Numbered from the stretch's first letter, positions 1 through 6,610 are shown. The stretch is 9,337 nt of DNA from an uncultured Peptococcaceae bacterium (GCA_937892995.1 CALBJS010000155.1:1-9337); one strand, 5' to 3'. Notes: generated by a model from the letters alone, not told the origin. Numbers and translations: made by a program.

Positions 1-276
1 AACAATTCCTCCGGTAATAGCGACGCTGCCTCCGGTCTGGCCACTGCCCGCCCCGCGAGGGGTTACCGGCACTTCATTCACAAAAGCATATTTCATGAGT
101 TTGGACACATCCGCAGTGCTGTCTAAGCTCACTACAACATCTGGAAAGTACTCGTTTGACTGGGAAGCAAACGAACTGTCGTAGGTATAAGTGTAGCACT
201 GGAGTTCAGTCTTAAGAACCTTCCCGGAACCAAACATACCTTCCATATCTTTGATAAGCTGTTCCGTGGAAACCAT
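1..276 (-). CDS. GlcD-type FAD-linked 2-hydroxyacid dehydrogenase, N-terminal part (cut by window edge)
   Basis: Only the first 92 codons are present; the frame stays open to the left edge. The protein begins MVSTEQLIKDMEGMFG and contains YFPDVVVSLDSTADVSKLMKYA, followed by VTPRGAGSGQTGG at about residues 74-86. That last stretch matches the pyrophosphate-binding loop of the FAD_binding_4 (GlcD/lactate dehydrogenase/VAO) family, in which a PRGxGTGxxGG motif follows the 'P.vVv.p.s...v..l...a' strand and helix. Family members oxidise 2-hydroxyacids such as glycolate or lactate to 2-oxoacids, often with an Fe-S partner, which is not visible here. The ATG at 276 is preceded by AAGGGAG (287-293), 10 nt upstream, and fixes the start. 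It lies 117 bp downstream of the aconitase-like gene in the same direction, so it may be the last part of that operon or have its own promoter; no sigma-54 site is seen in the gap. The family call is firm, the substrate is not. Confidence 0.85.
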   Translation of the reverse strand, partial: MVSTEQLIKDMEGMFGSGKVLKTELQCYTYTYDSSFASQSNEYFPDVVVSLDSTADVSKLMKYAFVNEVPVTPRGAGSGQTGGSVAITGGIV

Positions 277-393
277 AATCCTATCACTCCCTTTTTGTAT
301 TTAGTTTGAATTATGTTATGTAGAAAATCTCGATTATTAGGCAACACAAATTAATAAGCAAATAACTAATATTAATTCCATTTCTCCCCAAAT

Positions 394-1566
394 CTATTTG
401 GGAACTGTTATTCTGCCGTGAATTGCTGACAGAGCTACAGTGAGCGGGGATGCAAGATATATCTGAGCACCTTTTGAACCAATGCGGCCGGGAGTATTAC
501 GGATCGTGGTGGTGATAGCCACATCGTCTTCGGCCAGCACTCCAAAATGCTTGCCCGGACAGGAGCCACAGCCGGGAGGCAGGATTACTGCTCCGGAATC
601 CCGGATAAGACGGGAAATTCCCAGACTTTCCATGAAATCAAGCACATTCTTGGAAGCTGGGGTAAGCACAAAAGTTACTGCGGAATGGATTTTCCTCCCG
701 GTCAGAGTATTAGCAATGATTTTCATATCTTCCAGGCGGCCTGCTGAGCAGCCTCCAGCTATTGCCATACTAATCTCCGTACCTTCCGCCTCCCGTACCG
801 GGCTGATGAAAGTAGGATTAGGGGGTACTGCCAGCAGTGGCTCTATCTCCGCTGCTTCCAGATAATAATCCACTTCATCACCTTCGCCTTCAGGCAGAAT
901 TAAGGCTGTCCGCACTCCTCCTTCAGGCAAATAGTTGCAGATACTCATCTTCCCGGCAAGGGATAATTGATTTAACAAAGAACCTGTTAAGGCTACCGCT
1001 TTACCCTTAATCTCTTTGGACAGTTTACTGATAAGATATAAGGCTACATCCCGCGGCAAGGTATTGCCGGAGAGCGTTCCATTGATGGCGATAGTTAATT
1101 GTTCAGGAACAACTGTGGCAAAGATGCCGTTTTCCAACACCCAAACAAATTGCTCCGGAGTTACTGAGAAAGCAATTGCTCCAAAAGCTCCGGCAGTCGC
1201 TACATGCCCATCGGCTCCTACGATAATTATACCCGGCCAGATGGATTCCTCTTCAGCCACAACCTGGTGCAGAACTCCTTCTCCGCGGTTGTACAAGTAA
1301 CAACCCAATTTCAGGGAAAACTCCGTAAACTCCTTATGAAACTTTCTATCCTTGATTGACGGGGCTGGGAAAGCATGGTCTAAAGTAAAAAGCACCTTGC
1401 GGCAGGCTACGTGTTTGCTCTTATCCTCCCCCCAATGCTTTAATAAATCAGGACCGCTCCCATCGTGGGCCAGGGCTAAATCAACATTTAAAATAATTTC
1501 TTGTCCTGGATAAATAAACCCGGCGTTCCCTGCTTTCGCCATTTGTTTATATAAGAATTTTTCCAT
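394..1566 (-). CDS. Aconitase / 3-isopropylmalate dehydratase-family large subunit with altered active site
   Basis: This 390-residue [4Fe-4S] hydro-lyase resembles LeuC and homoaconitase large subunits but is shorter than the usual ~420. The cluster cysteines are intact: C273 (GGCSAGRLEDM), C333 and C336 (PPGCGSCPG). Other core residues also match: D63-H64, H100 (GVLHQV), D119 and H121, N211 and E215 (ICNYLPEGG), and R356 and R361 (IRNTPGR), ending with YLASPLTVALSAIHGRI. Differences are G120 where the family has Ser (DSH), S-A after C273 where it has T-N, K206 where GRMTI has Arg, and I355 where an Asn normally precedes R356. The fold and dehydratase chemistry are therefore likely, but the substrate is probably not isopropylmalate or citrate. 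No small (LeuD) subunit is in the window; it could lie beyond the left edge. The gene starts 7 nt after the gamma-subunit stop with an AGGTAGGTGA ribosome site, so it is co-transcribed with the oxidoreductase. Confidence 0.88.
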   Translation of the reverse strand: MEKFLYKQMAKAGNAGFIYPGQEIILNVDLALAHDGSGPDLLKHWGEDKSKHVACRKVLFTLDHAFPAPSIKDRKFHKEFTEFSLKLGCYLYNRGEGVLHQVVAEEESIWPGIIIVGADGHVATAGAFGAIAFSVTPEQFVWVLENGIFATVVPEQLTIAINGTLSGNTLPRDVALYLISKLSKEIKGKAVALTGSLLNQLSLAGKMSICNYLPEGGVRTALILPEGEGDEVDYYLEAAEIEPLLAVPPNPTFISPVREAEGTEISMAIAGGCSAGRLEDMKIIANTLTGRKIHSAVTFVLTPASKNVLDFMESLGISRLIRDSGAVILPPGCGSCPGKHFGVLAEDDVAITTTIRNTPGRIGSKGAQIYLASPLTVALSAIHGRITVPK

Positions 1567-1573
1567 TGTTCAC

Positions 1574-1999
1574 CTACCTTAAAGCTCCCAAATCTTTTAA
1601 AGCCTTTATAATATTCCCGCCAATATCAGAGGGATTATCGTTAAAATAACTGTCAAGCTTCTTAAAACCTATCCCCTCTTTATCCCCTAGGATATCTATT
1701 TCGACTCCTAGGGCTAATACTATTCCCCGGGGTTTAAGCCCTTTTAAGATATTTCCTCCGGCAATGAGGCTATTATCCAGAACGATGACGATATCTGCAT
1801 CTACTTCCGGGGTAGATCTCTCCCTGATCTCCTCCTGATCAATGCGCACAACACCAAAAGTCGGGGCCCCGGGTCTTACGGCAGCAAAAGAATTGAACGC
1901 TTGAACATGGTAGCCCTTTTCCAAAGCATAATTAGCTATCTTTTTGACTAATTCGCCTATTGGTTGACCAAAACGACCATGTAAACGGACTTCCTTCAT
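1574..1999 (-). CDS. porC: 2-oxoacid:ferredoxin oxidoreductase gamma subunit (divergent, short)
   Basis: The protein has 141 residues when started at the ATG at 1999. The frame is open further upstream, but this ATG lies 1 nt after the beta-subunit stop and has a strong AAGGTGGGG site 7 nt upstream. It matches the POR/KOR gamma family: VRLHGRFGQ near the N-terminus, then HVQAFNSFAAVRPGAPTFG (family 'yaQafpsfgperRGAPv.a') and DADIVIVLDNSLI, then GLKPRGIV. Gamma subunits form the domain that packs on the alpha/beta catalytic core. Two features are odd. The GRGGQG loop typical of the family reads GRFGQP (residues 8-13), and the protein is about 30-40 residues shorter than most gamma subunits. 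It is the fourth subunit in a delta-alpha-beta-gamma order, the order known from oorDABC/korDABC operons. The family call is good; the effect of the changed loop is unknown. Confidence 0.85.
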   Translation of the reverse strand: MKEVRLHGRFGQPIGELVKKIANYALEKGYHVQAFNSFAAVRPGAPTFGVVRIDQEEIRERSTPEVDADIVIVLDNSLIAGGNILKGLKPRGIVLALGVEIDILGDKEGIGFKKLDSYFNDNPSDIGGNIIKALKDLGALR

Positions 2000-2000
2000 A

Positions 2001-2870
2001 CTATTTCCCCACCTTTCCGTAATAGTCATCTACCTGCTGTTGCAGTCTATTAATTTCTTCAGCAGAGATTTTGCTAAAACGTTTCTGGGGGAAGATATAA
2101 TCTTTCACCGGAATGAGCTGAGGTTCAACAGTGCGTTTTCTTATACCATCCTCAACCTCATAGAGTTCCCAGAGCCCGCAATATACTGCCCTCCGGGCAA
2201 ATTCTACGGTCTGATCACTAGGAATCCCCCATCCTCTAAAGCAAGGAGCTAAAATATGAATGTAGGAGAAGCCCTTACGAGAAGCGGCTTTTTTCAACTT
2301 AGCCATTAAGTCTGCCGGAAAGGCAATGGAGGCACTGGCTACATAGCCAATACCGTGTACTTCCATAATAGCGAGCATATTCTTTTTATTGGTAGGTTTC
2401 CCAAGAAAGGCATTTGAAGTTAAAGCTGTTTTGGGAGTTTGGCTACCCGTTTGTCCGCCGGTATTCATATACATTTCGTTGTCATAGCAGACATGGAAGA
2501 TATCCTCATTTCGTTCCGCAGCCCCGCTGAGAGCTTGGAACCCTATATCCGCACTGCCGGCATCCCCACCCCAGGAAACGACGTTAACATTTTTAATGCC
2601 TTGCACTTCTAAGGCAGCTCTAATGCCTGATGAAACGGCAGGAGCACATTCAAAAAGAGTGTGATAAAACGGTATTTTCCAAGTAGTCCTACGGTTGTTA
2701 CCTCCAAGGGTGGCCATACAGGAAGCCGGGATAGTGATCATGGTTCTTTCTCTCAGAACTTTCATCGCCTGTCTGCCCGCTATAGCAGCAGCACAGCCTT
2801 TGCAGCCTACATTACCTGGTCCGAAGAGATCCTCTTGCGGCAATTGTTCCAGATTTATTTTGTCAATCAC
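2001..2870 (-). CDS. porB: 2-oxoacid:ferredoxin oxidoreductase beta subunit (TPP and [4Fe-4S] binding, pyruvate type)
   Basis: This 289-residue subunit has the usual length for a separate PorB. Four likely ligands of the proximal [4Fe-4S] cluster are visible: C23 and C26 (GCKGC), C51 (PASC, 25 residues on, the family spacing) and C210 (APCFRGWG). The thiamine diphosphate site runs from GGDAGSADIG (101-110) to YDNEMYMNTGGQ (129-140). The usual GDG reads GDA. The sequence is pyruvate-synthase type (NxxYMNTG, APCxxGW) rather than the shorter 2-oxoglutarate KorB type. With the alpha subunit it would decarboxylate a 2-oxoacid on TPP and pass electrons to Fe-S clusters. The start is a GTG at 2870, 13 nt after the alpha stop. 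Its ribosome site is merged with a run of seven G (2877-2883). The stop is 1 nt before the gamma ATG, which suggests translational coupling. The exact substrate cannot be read from the sequence. Confidence 0.93.
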   Translation of the reverse strand: MIDKINLEQLPQEDLFGPGNVGCKGCAAAIAGRQAMKVLRERTMITIPASCMATLGGNNRRTTWKIPFYHTLFECAPAVSSGIRAALEVQGIKNVNVVSWGGDAGSADIGFQALSGAAERNEDIFHVCYDNEMYMNTGGQTGSQTPKTALTSNAFLGKPTNKKNMLAIMEVHGIGYVASASIAFPADLMAKLKKAASRKGFSYIHILAPCFRGWGIPSDQTVEFARRAVYCGLWELYEVEDGIRKRTVEPQLIPVKDYIFPQKRFSKISAEEINRLQQQVDDYYGKVGK

Positions 2871-2883
2871 TTCTATCCCCCCC

Positions 2884-4032
2884 TTACAGCCCTATCCAGA
2901 CTGAACTGTTTTTTGACTCGCTGCAGTCTTCCGTGGAATCTACAGCCTGTTTAATCTCGGCTACACCGCTTTTGGCACCGCCTAAGCCAATAATGCAGCT
3001 ATTAATGACCATCTCTGTCCTTCCATAGAAAGCAGCCTTTATATCTGTTGCCAGAGCCCCGCCAACACCAAATACTATGTTCTTATCCAAAACGGTCACA
3101 TATTTAACGTTCTTGAGGTTTTCGTATAATTCTTTTCCGGGAAATGGTCTCCATACTCTCAATTTAACTAACCCAATCTTTTTACCCTGGCTACGAAGAT
3201 TATCAACTAATAGTCTGGCTGTAGAAACAATAGAACCCATGGCTACAATTGCATGTTCTACATCTTCCATTCTGTAGGCTTCCAACAAACCTCTGCTGTC
3301 TCTTCCAAATTCCTTCTTATAGTCCTCAGAAACCTGAGGGATAACAGTCAGGGCCTTCTCCAGGGCTTCATTTTGCCTAAATTTATAATCCATATAAAAA
3401 TCCGGACTGGTTACAGTATTAACACCTTGGGGATTATTAATATCCATTACCGGCATTCTCTTCAGAGGAAGGAATGCTGCCACTTTCTCGGCTGAAGGAG
3501 CTTCTACTTCTTCCTGAGTATGGGACTGAATATATCCTTCGTAATTAACCATGACCGGTGTTCGTAGTTCTTCTGCTATCCGGAAAGCTTGGATGGTATT
3601 GTCCAAGATATCCTGGTTATTCTCAGAGAAGATTTGAATCCAACCGTTGGCCCCTTGAGAAACAGCATCACCGTGTTCGGGAAAACGACTATGCGGAGCA
3701 GATAATGCCCTGTTAGCTACACCCATGACCACCGATTGACGCAGACCTGCCACATGGTAGGCTACTTCAGTCATATAGAGAAGCCCCTGTGAATTTGTTA
3801 CAGTATAGCTTCGAGCCCCGGCCAGTGATGCTCCCAGAACGGCAGCCAAAGCACTGTGATCCGATTCTGCTCGTATGAACTTACAATTCAATTCCCCGTC
3901 CTCAATATATTTACTGAGCCTTTCCATTGCGGGGAAAGCCGGGGTGATCGGATAGTAGGACAGAACTTCTATCTTGGATAGTTTAGCCCCCAGTGCTGCT
4001 GCTTCGCTACCTGTCATCAAAACCTTACTCAT
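2884..4032 (-). CDS. porA: 2-oxoacid:ferredoxin oxidoreductase alpha subunit
   Basis: This 382-residue protein is of normal PorA length. It shows YYPITP (26-31), whose Thr helps bind the 2-oxoacid in characterised enzymes, and AESDHSALAAVLGASLAGAR, NSQGLLYMTEV, VANRALSAP, GWIQIFSENNQDILDNTIQAFRIAEE and PVMVNYEGYIQSH, all core family blocks. A C-terminal transketolase-like half includes MEDVEHAIVAMGSIVSTAR and LRVWRPFPG. The QTP-type continuation common after YPITP is replaced by AFPAMERL, which may affect substrate choice. The ATG overlaps the delta stop by 4 bp (ATGA, 4029-4032) and AAGGAGG lies just upstream, so the two are translationally coupled. The last ~15 residues (TEDCSESKNSSVWIGL region) are a tail with no motif. 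It acts in the cytosol with the beta, gamma and delta subunits. Confidence 0.94.
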   Translation of the reverse strand: MSKVLMTGSEAAALGAKLSKIEVLSYYPITPAFPAMERLSKYIEDGELNCKFIRAESDHSALAAVLGASLAGARSYTVTNSQGLLYMTEVAYHVAGLRQSVVMGVANRALSAPHSRFPEHGDAVSQGANGWIQIFSENNQDILDNTIQAFRIAEELRTPVMVNYEGYIQSHTQEEVEAPSAEKVAAFLPLKRMPVMDINNPQGVNTVTSPDFYMDYKFRQNEALEKALTVIPQVSEDYKKEFGRDSRGLLEAYRMEDVEHAIVAMGSIVSTARLLVDNLRSQGKKIGLVKLRVWRPFPGKELYENLKNVKYVTVLDKNIVFGVGGALATDIKAAFYGRTEMVINSCIIGLGGAKSGVAEIKQAVDSTEDCSESKNSSVWIGL

Positions 4033-4325
4033 TTGCTACCCTCCTTTACCCCAAATATTCCTAATACTCCTGTATATTCGGGGACCATCACTATTCCATC
4101 GCTTTCTACGGCACATATCCCGCATCCTTTACAAACCGAGAGATCGACTGCAATTATTCCCTCTTCATGGAAAAGTGCTCCCTCAGGGCAGAAAAATAGG
4201 ACCTTCGGATTTACTTTCCCAGGCTCTTGAATCTCGGGACGGTACTCCCTCCAGGAAGATGCTGCTGAGATCTCCGCTAGACTTCCTGGAGTTGCTGTGG
4301 GGACAATTGGTAGCTCTTTGGCCAT
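4029..4325 (-). CDS. porD: 2-oxoacid:ferredoxin oxidoreductase delta subunit, single-cluster variant
   Basis: This 98-residue ferredoxin-like subunit is recognised by SSWREYRPEI (residues 23-32), FCPEGAL (45-51) and CKGCGIC (65-71), all typical PorD blocks. Normal PorD has two CxxCxxCxxxCP motifs holding two [4Fe-4S] clusters. Here motif I has lost its first three cysteines (KVNPKVLFFCP, also 2 residues shorter) and keeps only C46. Motif II keeps C65, C68 and C71, but its fourth position is S75-D76 instead of Cys-Pro. In 2[4Fe-4S] ferredoxins each cluster takes its fourth ligand from the other motif, so C65, C68, C71 and C46 still make one complete cluster and the other is wholly lost. The start at 4325 is fixed by an AAGGAGGTG site (4334-4342) 8 nt upstream. 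It is the first gene after the sigma-54 promoter. The role is electron transfer to ferredoxin, or structural. Confidence 0.92.
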   Translation of the reverse strand: MAKELPIVPTATPGSLAEISAASSWREYRPEIQEPGKVNPKVLFFCPEGALFHEEGIIAVDLSVCKGCGICAVESDGIVMVPEYTGVLGIFGVKEGSK

Positions 4326-4333
4326 TTAATTTT

Positions 4334-4342
4334 CACCTCCTT
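4334..4342 (-). promoter_or_regulatory. Ribosome binding site of porD
   Basis: AAGGAGGTG on the minus strand is a full anti-Shine-Dalgarno match, 8 nt before the ATG at 4325. It falls inside the roughly 20-nt leader predicted from the sigma-54 promoter, leaving almost no room for other leader control. Confidence 0.9.
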
Positions 4343-4356
4343 AACCTTCGGAATAC

Positions 4357-4371
4357 GCAATTTCCATGCCA
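4357..4371 (-). promoter_or_regulatory. Sigma-54 (-24/-12) promoter of the por operon
   Basis: The minus strand reads TGGCATGGAAATTGC, against the sigma-54 consensus TGGCACGNNNNTTGC. There is one mismatch (T for C in the -24 box), the GG and GC dinucleotides are invariant, and the spacing is exact. The predicted start is near 4345, about 20 nt before the porD ATG and just ahead of its ribosome site. A sigma-54 activator gene lies immediately upstream (4657-6591), which makes it the obvious regulator of this promoter. Confidence 0.88.
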
Positions 4372-4589
4372 ATTGTTACTAAGCTTACCAATAGAATTTA
4401 TTCTTAAAAATAAGACGGCTTGTCCCCTTCGAGAATGCTTAGTAATATTCCCTTGTACTGTTCAAAATAATTAAATTGATCTAATACTTATAAAATAGTC
4501 TATATGTTTAGGATATGTTTTTTATCATGACGTTTCACTTTTAAAACACTATTTGTTTCACAAGCGATCTCATGTTCGAAAAACACAAC
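4372..4589. other. AT-rich non-coding control region upstream of the sigma-54 promoter
   Basis: The gap between the regulator stop and porD is 331 bp. No plausible gene is seen in it on either strand. It contains the terminator of the upstream unit, the sigma-54 promoter, the inverted repeat at 4376-4445 and two direct GTTTCAC copies (4532-4538 and 4555-4561, 23 bp apart). The AT-rich stretch in between (about 4460-4530) could bend to bring a distant activator to the promoter. Confidence 0.6.
4376..4445. repeat. Inverted 9-bp repeat, candidate activator sites
   Basis: TTACTAAGC at 4376-4384 recurs inverted as GCTTAGTAA at 4437-4445, 61 bp apart. The distal copy lies about 92-100 bp upstream of the predicted sigma-54 start, a usual enhancer distance. 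The proximal copy abuts the -24 box, which would be unusual for an activating site. The flanks share weaker AAT/ATTC-like arms. The role as binding sites is inferred from position only. Confidence 0.4.
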
Positions 4590-4624
4590 AAAAAATGTCC
4601 CTAGCCTTTCTGCTTTAGGGACAT
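4590..4624 (-). terminator. Rho-independent terminator after the sigma-54 regulator gene
   Basis: On the minus strand a perfect 9-bp stem, ATGTCCCTA (4624-4616) pairing with TAGGGACAT (4603-4595), encloses a 12-nt loop. It is followed at once by five T (4594-4590) and a further T-rich run. It begins 33 nt past the regulator stop. It separates the trkH-regulator unit from the por operon, so the por genes depend on their own promoter. Confidence 0.93.
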
Positions 4625-4656
4625 CCTAATTCATCCTTCAACATTTGTATTCAATT

Positions 4657-6591
4657 TTATTTCTTGGAAACAGAGTTTAATTTACGCCAAAGTGTCGTCC
4701 TGCTTATCCCCAAGCGACGAGCAGCCTCTGTCTTATTACCCCGACACTCCTCAAGTGTTTTCTGGATTAATTGCCTTTCAAGCTTGCCAATTCTTTCATC
4801 TAAAACCCTGGCATCCTGAACATCCTGTAAGCCCCCTGATTCTTTGTCCCTGAGTTCTGTGTTTACCGCCGGATCAGATTCTTCCAGCAACAGAGCATTG
4901 AAGATATCAATATCCGTAATCTGTCCTTTCCAGGATCTCATCGCTAATCGTTCCATGGCATTCCGGAGTTCTCTAATATTACCAGGCCAATCGTACTTAA
5001 GTAATAATTGCTCGGCCTCAGGAGAAAAAGTTCCGGTAGATTTTCCTCTCCGAGAACAAAATTCATTTAAGAACTTCTGAGCAATAAAGATAATGTCCCT
5101 TTCTCTTTCCTTCAAAAGAGGAATTTTTAGCGAGAGTACATTTAAACGATAATATAAATCTTCCCTGAATTCTTGTCTTTCTACCATCTTTCGAAGGTCC
5201 CGATGAGTTGCAGCGATAAGGCGGACATTAACCGGCACTATACTGCTATCACCTAAACGCATAACTTCACCTTGTTCTATGACCCTAAGTAATCTAGCCT
5301 GGAGCATAGCCGACATTTCCCCGACTTCATCAAGGAAAAGTGTACCACCGTGAGCCATTTCAAACATACCGGCTTTCCCCCCCTTACGGGCTCCGGTAAA
5401 AGCTCCTTCCACATAGCCGAATAATTCACTTTCGAGAAGGCTTTCAGGTAAAGCAGCACAGTTAATAGCCACAAAAGGCTCATTCCTTCTTTTACTGGTA
5501 TCATGAATGGCATGAGCAAACATTTCTTTACCGGAGCCTGTCCGGCCATAGATAAGAATAGTAGAATCTACTCCCGCATATTCTTTGGCTAGTTCGATAG
5601 CTTTTTTCAGAATATTACTTTGCCCTAAAATATCTTCGAATTTATATTTGGCTACTAATCCTCTCTCAGCCAACCGTCTCCGAACTTTACTTTCTAGCTT
5701 TTGCAACCTTTCAATATGTTGAAAAGTAGTAACAACCCCTTCGATCCTATTGTCCACAATAATCGGTACCCTATTAGCTACAACTTTGGAGTTGCCCAAT
5801 TCTAGAAATTCCCCAATTTCCGGTTGTCCTGTCTTAAGAAGATGGTGACAATGAGCCTTGGGGATAACTTCAGTAATATACCGGCCAAGTGCCCTATCGG
5901 CTTTCCAACCGGAAAATTGCTCGGCAACCCTGTTAAATGCCGTGATCTTTCCTTTTTCATCTAGGGCTATAATGCCATCGTAAGTGAAGTTCAGGATTAC
6001 TTTAAGTTGTTCGGCCTTTTTCTTCTCTTGTTTACGTACCTCTTTCACCCTCCGGGCTTCAGATACTGCTCTGCGTACAGCATCAACACCGGAGGTAATC
6101 ACTACTGATTTCATGCTCAGTCTTTTGGCTACATTCACCATGGCTAATTTCCCGATAACTACTTCCACTCCCTGGTCCCTTAAATATTCAACACCCCTGT
6201 TAATATCCTCAAGTTCATTGCTACAAGCATATTTCACTATCTGATCCTCGACTACTTCTTCCAAGGCATCGATTCCTAAGATAATCTCTTCATCGTCGAC
6301 AATCCCAACCTTATTGCCAATCTTCTTAGCCTGAAAATAGGCCCTAATTATATCGTACCCTCCGATCGTAACATCAACAACGGGAAGTTCTATCCCCGAA
6401 TTCCTTATCTTCCAAGAAGTTACTCCCCGGCTAATAATAACTTGATAGCCCTTCTGCTCGGCACCTTTAGCTTTGCGGACTGCTTCATCCATTCTGGCTA
6501 CTTCTATGCTTACATCGTCGATGTCGGCACATACTTCCCGGGCAACTTGACCAAGCTCAGAATAAGTCGCTAAAAATAAAATTTCCGGCAT
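4657..6591 (-). CDS. Sigma-54-dependent transcriptional activator with PrpR-type sensor, PAS, AAA+ and Fis HTH
   Basis: This 644-residue enhancer-binding protein has four parts. Residues ~1-185 form a PrpR_N-type sensor (MPEILFLATYSELG, IISRGVTSWKIRNSGIELPVVDV); in PrpR this domain responds to 2-methylcitrate. A charged helix (~180-197) links to a PAS domain (~198-300: YDGIIALDEKGKITAFNRVAEQFSG). The AAA+ domain (~320-560) has Walker A GRTGSGKE (349-356), the sigma-54 contact loop GAFTGA (396-401), Walker B GGTLFLDE (415-422) and the REDLYYRLN arginine region (476-484). A Fis-type HTH ends the protein (NKTEAARRLGISRTTLWRKL, 619-638). All motifs needed for activating sigma-54 polymerase are intact. 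No two-component receiver is present, so it probably senses a small organic acid directly. It follows trkH by 19 bp, with AAGGAG as ribosome site, and lies just upstream of the sigma-54-driven por operon, its probable target. No methylcitrate-cycle prp genes are in the window, so the name prpR is not warranted. Confidence 0.95.
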   Translation of the reverse strand: MPEILFLATYSELGQVAREVCADIDDVSIEVARMDEAVRKAKGAEQKGYQVIISRGVTSWKIRNSGIELPVVDVTIGGYDIIRAYFQAKKIGNKVGIVDDEEIILGIDALEEVVEDQIVKYACSNELEDINRGVEYLRDQGVEVVIGKLAMVNVAKRLSMKSVVITSGVDAVRRAVSEARRVKEVRKQEKKKAEQLKVILNFTYDGIIALDEKGKITAFNRVAEQFSGWKADRALGRYITEVIPKAHCHHLLKTGQPEIGEFLELGNSKVVANRVPIIVDNRIEGVVTTFQHIERLQKLESKVRRRLAERGLVAKYKFEDILGQSNILKKAIELAKEYAGVDSTILIYGRTGSGKEMFAHAIHDTSKRRNEPFVAINCAALPESLLESELFGYVEGAFTGARKGGKAGMFEMAHGGTLFLDEVGEMSAMLQARLLRVIEQGEVMRLGDSSIVPVNVRLIAATHRDLRKMVERQEFREDLYYRLNVLSLKIPLLKERERDIIFIAQKFLNEFCSRRGKSTGTFSPEAEQLLLKYDWPGNIRELRNAMERLAMRSWKGQITDIDIFNALLLEESDPAVNTELRDKESGGLQDVQDARVLDERIGKLERQLIQKTLEECRGNKTEAARRLGISRTTLWRKLNSVSKK

Positions 6592-6610
6592 TATCTTCCA
6601 CTCCTTGTTC

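Noticed and set aside
132..347. 71-codon minus-strand open frame near the left edge
   Set aside because: It overlaps the GlcD-type N-terminus in another frame. The GlcD frame has the ribosome site and a recognisable FAD-binding loop; this one has no family features.
387..402. CCCAAAT/ATTTGGG hairpin at the end of the aconitase-like gene as a terminator
   Set aside because: The stem overlaps the stop codon, the loop is only 2-4 nt and no T-tract follows on the minus strand.
482..1300. Plus-strand open frames across the aconitase-like gene (482-865, 547-747, 1016-1300)
   Set aside because: They are antisense to a clearly conserved coding sequence and show no recognisable domain.
4211..4230. 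Frameshift or sequencing error as cause of the missing cysteines in PorD
   Set aside because: The other two frames across the motif I region do not give Cys codons in the expected CxxCxxC spacing, and the frame is intact with a proper 4-bp overlap into porA.
3974..4474. 166-codon plus-strand open frame antisense to porD and the start of porA
   Set aside because: It runs opposite to well-supported genes and through the sigma-54 promoter; its composition is that of a reverse-strand shadow.
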